Part shown: positions 1-7,312 of the stretch, one piece after another | Layout of the letters: every line of letters begins with the position of its first letter | Numbering within the stretch: position 1 is the first letter of the stretch | Source of the DNA: Cellvibrionaceae bacterium | GTDB taxonomy: Bacteria > Pseudomonadota > Gammaproteobacteria > Pseudomonadales > Cellvibrionaceae | Reading direction: 5' to 3' | DNA length: 64,000 nt | Assembly: GCA_021151695.1 (NCBI GenBank) | Contig: JAGKWU010000011.1 | Location: 1 to 64,000, forward strand | The notes under the pieces: model-generated | Seen by the model: only the letters and a program-made list of their open reading frames with translations | Told to the model about the DNA's origin: nothing | The model's database searches: none | Made by a program: the position numbers and the translations under genes

Positions 1-92
1 TCATCGGGCTACCTTGCTGAATACTTGTTGCTGCAAGTACGAGGCTTACCTTATCGCGTTATTAATTGAATAGAAACTTGGAAAATCAATCA

Positions 93-217
93 TACAAGTC
101 GTTGCAGCATCGCACGCTTCGCGTGCTGGACAGTTTTTAAGTCGCGGCTTTATGGTTTTGCTGCGCAAAAGTATTCCATAAAGCCACAACTTAAAACTGC
201 CGCTGAACTCGGCGTTA
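93..217 (+). other. attC-like integron recombination site
   Basis: The left edge (TACAAGTCGTTGCAGC, about 93-108) and the right edge (GCTGAACTCGGCGTTA, about 203-217) are imperfect inverted complements. GTTGCAGC on the left faces GTTCAGC on the reverse complement of the right, so the left arm carries one extra base. That is the extrahelical-base asymmetry of attC L-boxes. Between them lie a small hairpin (112-126) and a long imperfect hairpin (arms about 131-155 and 176-199). The right end GGCGTTATG runs straight into the ATG of the next gene, the usual cassette geometry. The left core departs from the usual TAAC start, so this copy may be partly degraded. No integrase gene is in the window. 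Confidence 0.7.
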
Positions 218-675
218 TGAGTACACGTATGGAATATGCAGAACATTTGGAGAAATTGAGAGAGCAATATTTTAAGGCTTCTCCTTCGCAGCGGTTACAT
301 ATTGCTAGGCAGCGTATTCAAAATCCAGAGCACGGCCCTAATTTATTAATTACGCATGTTTCTGCCATTGAAGGTATGCTTCGTTCACTTGTTCTTTGGG
401 CTGAGGCTGGCGGCAATTCACCTGATGCGGCTTTGTATGAACAGTACAAAAACTTTGGCGTTAAAGGCCTATATAAAAAATATTGCAATTTAAAATCATG
501 TGAACCTTTAGTTTCAGAATCAATATTTGAATTGGTTAGTTACGCAGTAGAATATAGAAATCTTTTAGCACATGACTGTACATACTTAGGACAAGATAAA
601 TTTCCTAAGTTAATTCAAGCCTGCGTAGAATTTTTAGAAGCACTTTGCAGCCATGCAGGTTTAAAACACTCATAA
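217..675 (+). CDS. Integron-cassette hypothetical protein, HEPN-like
   Basis: This is a 152-residue, mostly helical soluble protein with no signal peptide or membrane segment. Residues R114-N-L-L-A-H119 form the R-x4-H motif typical of HEPN domains, which are often RNases or nucleic-acid-binding modules of toxin-antitoxin and defence systems. Family membership rests on this motif and the helical character only. The ATG is fused to the end of an attC-like site and the TAA stop forms the first bases of a second attC-like core, so the gene is a one-gene integron cassette. It is AT-richer than the chromosomal genes around it, which fits horizontal acquisition. No antitoxin-like partner is adjacent. 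Substrate and role are unknown. Confidence 0.75.
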   Translation: MSTRMEYAEHLEKLREQYFKASPSQRLHIARQRIQNPEHGPNLLITHVSAIEGMLRSLVLWAEAGGNSPDAALYEQYKNFGVKGLYKKYCNLKSCEPLVSESIFELVSYAVEYRNLLAHDCTYLGQDKFPKLIQACVEFLEALCSHAGLKHS

Positions 676-700
676 CAAGCGACTGCGGCAAAAAATCAAT
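673..700 (+). other. Start of a second attC-like site, interrupted
   Basis: TAACAAGCGACTGCGGC begins at the stop codon of the cassette gene and matches the 5-prime side of attC sites (TAACAA, then a GC-containing L-box). No matching right-hand half with GTTA follows. Instead the sequence runs into the IS110-family transposase remnant. The site therefore looks split or truncated by the insertion. Confidence 0.6.
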
Positions 701-727
701 ACCTGCAATACAAATTTAACTGACCTG

Positions 728-1155
<428 letters not shown>

Positions 1156-1501
1156 ATTTCCTTATGGCTGTGCGAAATAAAATTGTTACTCGCATCGGCC
1201 AGAAGGACATGGTGCTACTGCAACAAGCTTGGAATTACCAACGAAGAGCTGTTGTGGTTAGGTGAGTGGGTTAAGCTTTTACAGGAGTTAGCGGAAATTT
1301 TGTGCAAAGAGAAGATTGCAAGTATTGCCTGCTAAAGGCATAGCCTCTGTCGTTTTTAGCCTTGGTGCAAACCTACTCGGTAATTAATGAATCCTTTTAT
1401 TAAAATTACCCAGCTGTTGGCCGGGGTTATAGTTATTTAATTCCCAGCTTGTAACAGCAAATAAAGTCGCATTTGGTTATCATAGCGAGAATAAAGGGCT
1501 A
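1156..1501. other. Intergenic region with decayed coding traces
   Basis: This stretch of about 345 bases lies between the transposase remnant and the srkA-like gene. A 60-codon plus-strand frame (1153-1335) ending in ELAEILCKEKIASIAC and an overlapping 33-codon frame from 1164 are the only openings. Neither has a convincing ribosome binding site or a family I recognise. The region is AT-rich and may be debris from the accessory element next door. The promoter of the srkA-like gene should lie near its right end, but I cannot assign -35/-10 boxes with confidence. Confidence 0.4.
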
Positions 1502-2584
1502 ATGGTCACCAGCGCCCCCGCTTGGCTCGCACCAGCCTCACCCATTCTAGAGATTGCCATGAGTAACAAACTCGAACCGGAAACACCTCCCGCTGAGCAC
1601 ACGCCTGAGTCTCATCCCTACGAAAAACTCAGCCCTGATCTCGTTATGGATGCCATAGAATCACAAGGCTATCTAACCGACGCCCGTATTCTTGCGCTGA
1701 ATAGCTACGAAAACCGTGTTTACCAAGTCGGCATAGAGGGCAGCAGCCCACTGATTGCAAAATTTTATCGCCCGGAGCGTTGGAGCCGTGCGCAAATTCT
1801 GGAAGAGCATGAATTTACCCAAGCGTTAAAAGATCTGGAAATTTCCGTAGTGCCGCCATTGCCAAACGATGAAGGCAATACGCTACGTGAATTTGCCGGC
1901 TTTGAATTTGCGCTCTATCCGCGCCAGGGCGGCCATGCGCCCAACCTTGATGACTTTGATGCGCTGTTAAGTTTGGGCCGCACGCTCGGGCGCATTCACG
2001 CGCTCGGTAAAGCAAAGCCGTTCGAACATCGCCCTACGCTCTCTGTGCAAACCTTTGCGCGCGACAGCTACCGTTTTTTACTCGACAACAAATTTATTCC
2101 CAGTGGTTTATTAGCTGCTTACGAAACCCTGGGCGCCGATTTAATCCAGCGCTGCGATACGATTTTTTCGCGTGTGAAATACCAATCCATTCGACTGCAT
2201 GGCGATTGTCATCCCGGCAATATTTTGTGGCGCGATGAGGTGCCGCACTTTGTCGACTTCGATGATGCACGCAACGGCCCGGCGATTCAGGATTTGTGGA
2301 TGCTGTTATCTGGCGAGCGCGATCAACAGACCGCGCAGTTAAGTGAAATTCTGGATGGTTATCAGGAGTTTTGCGATTTTGATTTTGCCGAACTGGCATT
2401 GATCGAAGCACTGCGCACCTTGCGCATTATGCACTACAGCGCCTGGCTGGCCCGCCGTTGGCGCGACCCGGCATTTCCGCACCACTTTCCCTGGTTTAAC
2501 ACCGAGCGTTATTGGGCCCAGCATATATTGGAATTGCGCGAGCAGATGGCCGCACTACAAGAGCCGCCACTCGTTATTTTTTAA
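1502..2584 (+). CDS. srkA: Stress response serine/threonine kinase A (YihE/SrkA)
   Basis: This cytoplasmic aminoglycoside-phosphotransferase-fold kinase matches E. coli YihE/SrkA along its length. Visible hallmarks are LNSYENRVYQ near the N-terminus, KFYRPERW and QILEEHEF, the catalytic loop LHGDCHPGN, the metal-binding segment FVDFDDARNGPAIQDLW, and the C-terminal FPWFNTERYW and LQEPPL. In E. coli the kinase protects against envelope and oxidative stress and counters MazEF-linked death; that role is family knowledge. The frame opens at 1502 with AAAGGG very close upstream. An internal ATG at 1559 (MSNKLEPE) has an AGAG at good spacing and gives a length nearer the family norm of about 328-340, so 1559 is a credible alternative start. 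It is convergent with the next gene at 11 bases. Confidence 0.93.
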   Translation: MVTSAPAWLAPASPILEIAMSNKLEPETPPAEHTPESHPYEKLSPDLVMDAIESQGYLTDARILALNSYENRVYQVGIEGSSPLIAKFYRPERWSRAQILEEHEFTQALKDLEISVVPPLPNDEGNTLREFAGFEFALYPRQGGHAPNLDDFDALLSLGRTLGRIHALGKAKPFEHRPTLSVQTFARDSYRFLLDNKFIPSGLLAAYETLGADLIQRCDTIFSRVKYQSIRLHGDCHPGNILWRDEVPHFVDFDDARNGPAIQDLWMLLSGERDQQTAQLSEILDGYQEFCDFDFAELALIEALRTLRIMHYSAWLARRWRDPAFPHHFPWFNTERYWAQHILELREQMAALQEPPLVIF

Positions 2585-2595
2585 TTTCAATGAAA

Positions 2596-3084
2596 TCAGG
2601 GAATGATTTCGAATATCCCACGCTCGCGATTTTTGCGCACCTTATCCCAGGCAAAAATTTGTGCGTCCATTGCCACATAGATACCTGCCGGTAATGTCTG
2701 CACCACACCCAGCGCAAAACCTAAATTAAACATGGCGTCGGAGCGATTGACCTGATACGGGATCATAGCGCCGGTAAGAACAATTGTTTTTGCGGGACTT
2801 GCAGCTGCTAGATATTTTGCAGTGTCCACCATAGTGTCCGTGCCGTGGATAATAATCAGTTGATCTTCTGCAGCTGACTCACAAGCACGCAGAATTTCCG
2901 CGCGATCAGCATCCGTCATTTCCAGCGAGTCTTTCAGCATCAACACTTGCAACTCGCAGGCTAACCCCACTCGTGCACGCTTCAGCATTTCAGGTAAATG
3001 GGTATCGGCAAAGATAAGGCTACCCGTCAATTCATCGTAATGTTTATCAAAGGTGCCGCCGGTGGCGATGATTTTTACTGACAT
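2596..3084 (-). CDS. Short asparaginase-domain protein
   Basis: The 162 residues match only the N-terminal catalytic domain of type I/II L-asparaginases. The first active-site threonine lies in IIATGGTFDKHYDE and the second in IIIHGTDTMVDTAKYL, followed by IVLTGAMIPYQVNRSDAMFN. Full enzymes are about 320-350 residues with a second domain that completes the tetramer and active site; here the protein stops after that first domain. Stand-alone short versions occur in gammaproteobacteria, so this may be a stable family and not a broken gene. The start at 3084 (MSVKIIATGG) was chosen because the 37 preceding codons overlap the neighbouring terminator hairpin and do not resemble the family. Asparagine hydrolysis is unproven for this form. 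Confidence 0.85.
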   Translation of the reverse strand: MSVKIIATGGTFDKHYDELTGSLIFADTHLPEMLKRARVGLACELQVLMLKDSLEMTDADRAEILRACESAAEDQLIIIHGTDTMVDTAKYLAAASPAKTIVLTGAMIPYQVNRSDAMFNLGFALGVVQTLPAGIYVAMDAQIFAWDKVRKNRERGIFEIIP

Positions 3085-3140
3085 AAAAATTACTCGTAAA
3101 AATAAATTACAAGATTCTACTCTTTTCAGCTCGATGATAA

Positions 3141-3185
3141 AAACAAAACCCTGGTGAAACTTGCACTTGGCAAACTCCACCAGGG
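3141..3185 (-). terminator. Rho-independent terminator of the Exb/TPR operon
   Basis: On the minus strand an 8-bp stem CCCTGGTG/CACCAGGG (3149-3185) is followed by a T-rich run (complement of 3141-3148). It lies 29 bases after the stop of the TonB-like gene and ends the nine-gene minus-strand cluster. Confidence 0.85.
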
Positions 3186-3213
3186 TTATTAACAACAGAG
3201 TTATTAATGACAG

Positions 3214-4218
3214 CTATTGCGGTTGGAAATTGATGGTGTAAGGAACCGTTGTTTTCTCGACATTAGCTGCCGGGAAAGAGATTGACTTGATGCGCTGCAA
3301 AATTTTTGCTTCGAGTTCAGGATTTTTCAGTTCACTGAATACCAAGGTCACATCTGTTACACGACCAGATGCATCTATCACCATTTGCACCTTCAGATTT
3401 CCCTGGAGGGTGGCATCGTCACGTAGTGCACGGTTGTAGATAGAAAAAATCTGGCTTTTGTACTGCTCCATTATCTTGCGAATTTCTTCTTCGCTACGCG
3501 CTGCACCACCGCTGCCATTGCTATTGCCACCACCAGCACCGGTTGCGCCAGTCGCTTTTTTAGCAGCATCCGCGAGCCCACTTTTCACTTTGGTAGTCTC
3601 GCGACCTGAAAGTGCTACACCACCCGTATCATGACTTGCGTAAGCGCCCACATTGATGCCGCCGCTGCCTTTGGTCACGCCGCTGTTAATCATGGAGCGA
3701 TCAACTTGCGCGGAGGGGCCGCTGCCATTAGTCACATTGGTGGCTGCCGTTTCTACGGCTTCGGTTTTGAGCGCCTCGCGCATTTCCATCAAATCATCTT
3801 TGAAGGTGGAAATTTGCGCTTGAGCTTGTGCGCGCGCTTTTTCTACGGCTTCGCCTCGAGTCGTCGGCGTTTTGCTCGGCTCCACCGGGTTTTTAGTCGC
3901 AGGCAGGGGTTTATCAAGCGGCTTTTTCACATCCGGTTTTGGTTCTGGCTTTTTTTCTTCCGGCTTTTTCTCTTCCACTTTGGGCGGTTCAATGACCGGT
4001 GGTGGAGGTAGCTCTTGTCGTTCCAACATCACACGCGCCAGTTGTGGTGGCAACTCAGCTTTTTCGGCACGCGTCAGCTCAGGCAACTTCATTACAGTGA
4101 AAGGAATTGCAACCGCTAAAAAAATTGCCAAACCTGCAGACAGGATTTTTTTAAAGCGCGAATCATCATCAGTCCATGACCAGGGCAATTCCATGGTTGA
4201 TATGCTGTGCATAGTCAT
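3214..4218 (-). CDS. TonB/AgmX-like energy-coupling protein
   Basis: This inner-membrane-anchored periplasmic protein has about 334 residues. A short cytoplasmic N-terminus is followed by one membrane helix (about residues 24-42), a proline/lysine/glutamate-rich TonB-type spacer (about 65-120), a glycine- and alanine-rich linker, and a C-terminal domain of about 95 residues. That last domain (SQIFSIYNRALRDDATLQG, MVIDASGRVTDV, VPYTINFQPQ) resembles the AgmX/PglI and TonB C-terminal fold. Such proteins carry force from an ExbB/ExbD motor to periplasmic or outer-membrane partners. Start 4218 was chosen because GGAGGTTGAT precedes that ATG at ideal spacing; the longer frame to 4269 overlaps the upstream gene. 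The partner is unknown. Confidence 0.85.
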   Translation of the reverse strand: MTMHSISTMELPWSWTDDDSRFKKILSAGLAIFLAVAIPFTVMKLPELTRAEKAELPPQLARVMLERQELPPPPVIEPPKVEEKKPEEKKPEPKPDVKKPLDKPLPATKNPVEPSKTPTTRGEAVEKARAQAQAQISTFKDDLMEMREALKTEAVETAATNVTNGSGPSAQVDRSMINSGVTKGSGGINVGAYASHDTGGVALSGRETTKVKSGLADAAKKATGATGAGGGNSNGSGGAARSEEEIRKIMEQYKSQIFSIYNRALRDDATLQGNLKVQMVIDASGRVTDVTLVFSELKNPELEAKILQRIKSISFPAANVEKTTVPYTINFQPQ

Positions 4219-4219
4219 A

Positions 4220-4744
4220 TCAACCTCCACTCGTATCTTTATTGCTGGCCTCTTTGTGGGAGACTGCAAGTGCTATTTGCCGGTAGCCTGCCGACACGCA
4301 GGTAGCCATGATTTTTTTCAGCTGCGCATAGGGAATAGTACGGTCACCCAGAATGGTAATAGGGCGGCCGTCGGCTTTTTGTTTTTCGTCCAGCGGTGCT
4401 GCCTGGCTGGCGAGATATTTGAGCTCTGTTTCCAGTGGATCAAATTTCGCAGACGTATTCGCCATCATTTCCGACACAGTGCCTACCTTGCGGCCGGACA
4501 CAATAATGTCAGTCGCGCTCACGGTAATTACAATTGTCTCGCCCGGTGCGGTTTCTGAAATGGAAGCCGGTAGTTTGATGGTTTTATCCGTGTGCAAGAT
4601 TTCCACATCGGCCGAATAGTTAATCAGCAAAAAGAAAATCAGCAAGGTAAAACAGTCGATCAGCGGAACCAGGTTTAACTTGGGCACCAGGTTTAAGCGT
4701 GCGCGATGTTTTGCCATGCGCTTGGCACGCATTGATTGCTTCAT
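4220..4744 (-). CDS. ExbD/TolR-family protein with canonical Asp
   Basis: The 174 residues have one N-terminal membrane helix (about 24-42) and a periplasmic domain. LNLVPLIDCFTLLIFFLL contains the conserved transmembrane aspartate (D30) that carries protons in ExbD, TolR and MotB. The periplasmic part (TIKLPASISETAPGETIVITV, and ITILGDRTIPYAQLKKIMATC) follows the ExbD pattern. The gene overlaps the other exbD-like gene by four bases (ATGA) and is followed after one base by the TonB-like gene, so the three should be co-translated. It is likely the proton-conducting partner of the ExbB-like protein at 5363-6028. Confidence 0.9.
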   Translation of the reverse strand: MKQSMRAKRMAKHRARLNLVPKLNLVPLIDCFTLLIFFLLINYSADVEILHTDKTIKLPASISETAPGETIVITVSATDIIVSGRKVGTVSEMMANTSAKFDPLETELKYLASQAAPLDEKQKADGRPITILGDRTIPYAQLKKIMATCVSAGYRQIALAVSHKEASNKDTSGG

Positions 4745-5286
4745 TGCGAACCTCCTGCGGCGGGCGCTACTGCCTGGGTCTGCTCGCCTTCTGGCGGCGC
4801 ATCACCCAGAGACACCTCTGGAAACAATTCGGCATTCACTACTGAAGTCGCAACCACAGCGCGATAGGAGCGCACGGTATCCATTACTTCTACCAGTGTT
4901 TGATAATCGGTATCCTTTTCCGACAGCAAATAAATATCGCGTTTCTGTATACCTTTATCACCCAGCTGACGTTTGATCTCCTGCAAATACAAACGCAGGT
5001 TTTTAAAATCATATTTGCCGTCGGCAGTTTTTTCGATGCGCTTCAGGCGAATACCGGCTGGATAATTAATATCAAAATAAGTGGGGCGAATAATGAGCTC
5101 CAGCTGGGCGGGCGGCTCCTGCTGGTCGCTGTTGAATGCGGGAATGTCCGGCAATTTCAAATCCAGTACGGTGATGTGCGACAGCACCATCCCCATGAGC
5201 AGCACCGGCACCAGCACTACCACCAGATTGATAAAGGACGTCACATCAACATCAGCTGCTTCGCTATGTTTCTTTTGTCGACGCAT
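4741..5286 (-). CDS. ExbD/TolR-family protein lacking the Asp
   Basis: The 181 residues have an N-terminal membrane helix and an ExbD-like periplasmic domain (YLLSEKDTDYQTLVEVMDTV resembles the ExbD segment around VDYETLMKVMDT). Aligned with E. coli ExbD DINVTPFIDVMLVLL, this protein reads DVDVTSFINLVVVLV, so the essential transmembrane Asp is Asn20. It probably cannot conduct protons alone and may act as a structural or regulatory partner of the Asp-containing ExbD. It lies 76 bases downstream of the exbB-like gene and overlaps the next gene by four bases. The C-terminus carries a Gln/Ala-rich tail. Confidence 0.9.
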   Translation of the reverse strand: MRRQKKHSEAADVDVTSFINLVVVLVPVLLMGMVLSHITVLDLKLPDIPAFNSDQQEPPAQLELIIRPTYFDINYPAGIRLKRIEKTADGKYDFKNLRLYLQEIKRQLGDKGIQKRDIYLLSEKDTDYQTLVEVMDTVRSYRAVVATSVVNAELFPEVSLGDAPPEGEQTQAVAPAAGGSQ

Positions 5287-5362
5287 TAGATTTTTCCTCT
5301 AACCTGCATTGGCAGCCGGATTGTAAACACCTGGACACCAAAGGTTATTATTTGAACCAGAA

Positions 5363-6028
5363 TTACTGTTTAGGAGAATCTGCGCGTTGTTTCATTTGAT
5401 CCTGGGCATGAGTCAATATGTTCATGCACTTAACGCCCGCCATTTCCAGGCTATCGATAATTTCCAGGGTGCGACTCTGGATAACGGAGTGACTGAGCAA
5501 CAAAGGAATTGCCGTAAACAAACCAAATGCAGTCGCGTTCATCGCTACCGCAATACTGGCTGAAAGCATGGCCGCTTTTTCAGATGGATCAGCATTAGCC
5601 ACCGCGCTGAATGCTTCACTCAAACCGGAGATGGTTCCTAAGAGACCAAGCAGTGTGGCGACGTTTGCAAGAGTAGCGAGATAACCTGTGCGACGCTCCA
5701 GACGAGGAACGGCTTCCATAACGCCCTCCTCCATCGCCAATTCAATATCTTCGCGGCGACTGGATTGCGCCATGCGCATCAAACCGGCGCTGATAATTTT
5801 TGCCACTGGCGCTTCAGAAGATTTGCCCAGATTAAGCGCACCCTGGTAATCCTTTTTTTGCAGCAATTGCAAAATGCGATCAAAAATATCGCGGTTGGCT
5901 TTTTTGGCATTGCCCAAAAAAATAAACCGCTCAATTACAATGGAGCAACCGACAATCAGGATGATGCCGATGGGAAACATAAAAATGCCCCCGTCCTGGA
6001 AGAAGCGAATAACGGTGGTCATAGTCAT
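5363..6028 (-). CDS. MotA/TolQ/ExbB proton channel family protein
   Basis: This 221-residue inner-membrane protein shows the TolQ/ExbB layout: one helix near residues 14-34, a cytoplasmic loop, and two more helices (about 116-140 and 155-180). The hallmark GYLATLANVATLLGLLGTISGL is recognisable as family sequence. The protein should form the pentameric channel around the two ExbD-type proteins encoded immediately downstream. GAGGATTTACCC precedes the chosen ATG. Among the named systems, TolQ is tied to tolA/pal and ExbB to tonB/receptors. The TPR lipoproteins nearby instead recall AglR of the Myxococcus Agl-Glt motor, which is an inference. Confidence 0.92.
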   Translation of the reverse strand: MTMTTVIRFFQDGGIFMFPIGIILIVGCSIVIERFIFLGNAKKANRDIFDRILQLLQKKDYQGALNLGKSSEAPVAKIISAGLMRMAQSSRREDIELAMEEGVMEAVPRLERRTGYLATLANVATLLGLLGTISGLSEAFSAVANADPSEKAAMLSASIAVAMNATAFGLFTAIPLLLSHSVIQSRTLEIIDSLEMAGVKCMNILTHAQDQMKQRADSPKQ

Positions 6029-6113
6029 GGGTAAATCCTCAAAACAAACAAATGTTGGGGTTGATATTTTTTGCTGTGCAAATCCCGCTGCGTCAATCCA
6101 TGTTGTGCCAATC

Positions 6114-6151
6114 TACACTCTGGTTAGGGCGCTATACTCTGGCTAGGGCGC
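6114..6151. repeat. Two tandem copies of a 19-bp unit
   Basis: The 19-bp unit TACACTCTGGTTAGGGCGC (6114-6132) is repeated as 6133-6151 with two mismatches, and the next bases begin the unit again. The second copy runs into the stop codon of the gene at 6151-6531. It looks like a local slippage duplication between that gene and exbB. Confidence 0.8.
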
Positions 6152-6531
6152 TACTCGCCTTCACCAACAGATTCCAGTTCGCGGCGCAATTCTTCGCGCT
6201 CCACATGACTGAACACCGCCTTTTGCTCGCTATCCAGCGGTTCGAAATCCACATCGGTAGTCGCGGGCGATTGCCAAGGCAAAATATAAAGCACACGCGG
6301 CTGTTCCTGATTGCCAGTTACCGTCATTTGCAAATTATTGAGCGTGGCCTGCTGCACCATCGCTGGCTTTTTCTCATCACCTGCGGGCTTGTTAGCAGTT
6401 TTGGCCACGGGTTTTGCCGGCTCTGTTTTTTTTGCTTCCACATTAGTTGCGGATGGCTCGGCATTCTGGGCAAAAGCCTGCGTGCTCAGCGCCAATAGAA
6501 AACTACACAGATAAATAACGCGGCTGCTCAT
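6151..6531 (-). CDS. Small exported protein of the Exb/TPR operon
   Basis: This 126-residue protein has a Sec signal peptide (hydrophobic residues about 5-20, ending STQAFAQN) and a mature part that begins with a lysine/alanine/proline-rich low-complexity stretch. A short conserved-looking core follows (LNNLQMTVTGNQEQPRVLYI, LPWQSP), with a charged glutamate/arginine-rich C-terminus. It is predicted periplasmic and no known domain was recognised. It starts one base after the stop of the TPR lipoprotein gene. I moved the start to 6531 because the longer frame reads through that gene. Its position between TPR lipoprotein and exbB suggests a component or adaptor of the same machine. Confidence 0.75.
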   Translation of the reverse strand: MSSRVIYLCSFLLALSTQAFAQNAEPSATNVEAKKTEPAKPVAKTANKPAGDEKKPAMVQQATLNNLQMTVTGNQEQPRVLYILPWQSPATTDVDFEPLDSEQKAVFSHVEREELRRELESVGEGE

Positions 6532-6532
6532 A

Positions 6533-7312
6533 TTACTTCGCCTCGTTGGGTGTTGTGGCTTCAGCAGGTTTTTCTCCCGCTGGTTCGGCTGGTTTTTCCA
6601 CTGCTTTCGCAGCTGGCTTAATTCCCAGACGACGCTGCAGCTCCGCAATCCAGCTATCCAATTGTTTATCGGGCGTCGGCAACAATTGTTGATAGGCGAG
6701 ATAGTGCGGCAAGGCCTGCTCCGGTTTGGCCAGATAAAGATCATAAAGTATGGCGATATTTTTATGTCCATCCGGGTAGAACGGCCAAATAGTCAGCGCT
6801 TTTTGATAAAGAGTTTCGGCACCGGCAAAATCACCCGCCTCACGCTTTAACACTGCCAGATGGTTGTAGGCCTCAACATTTTTTCCGTTAGCCGTGATAG
6901 CACGATTAAATTCAGCGGCGGCTTTTTCGCTATCGCCTTTGGCTTTGTAGACGATACCCAAATTCAAATGTACGCCGGAGAGCTGGGGATTTTTTTCGGC
7001 GAGCGATGTCAGCACCGACTCGGCACGCGACCAGTTTTTTTGCTGCATGGCATTGGCGGCATCCTGGAAATTCACTTCAACTTGCTCGCTATATTTCTGC
7101 ACATTTTGTGAATAGGGATTGGGCGTACGAGGACCTACTGGCAATACAGACGAAGGCACAGCGCTTGTCGCCGAGCCAGTGGCTACGGCAGCCGTCGCTT
7201 CAACAGCGGGCTTGGGCGCAACAGATTCCGTGGATGTTTTATGGGTGCTACAGGCACTCAGTAAACCTGCAAACATCAATACGCAAAGTGGCAATGCATT
7301 ATTGAATCTCAT
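6533..7312 (-). CDS. TPR lipoprotein (AglT/GltE-like)
   Basis: This 259-residue lipoprotein has a signal peptide ending in the lipobox LLSAC with Cys21. The mature protein has a low-complexity linker followed by several tetratricopeptide repeats (for example MQQKNWSRAESVLTSLAEKN, HLNLGIVYKAKGDSEKAAAE, AYNHLAVLKREAGDFAGAET) and a proline/alanine/glutamate tail. It is probably anchored in the outer membrane facing the periplasm. GGAGGTGAGCA precedes the ATG, and the start overlaps the end of the preceding 956-residue TPR protein gene. In size and layout it recalls AglT/GltE of the Myxococcus gliding complex, an assignment made by architecture only. Confidence 0.85.
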   Translation of the reverse strand: MRFNNALPLCVLMFAGLLSACSTHKTSTESVAPKPAVEATAAVATGSATSAVPSSVLPVGPRTPNPYSQNVQKYSEQVEVNFQDAANAMQQKNWSRAESVLTSLAEKNPQLSGVHLNLGIVYKAKGDSEKAAAEFNRAITANGKNVEAYNHLAVLKREAGDFAGAETLYQKALTIWPFYPDGHKNIAILYDLYLAKPEQALPHYLAYQQLLPTPDKQLDSWIAELQRRLGIKPAAKAVEKPAEPAGEKPAEATTPNEAK

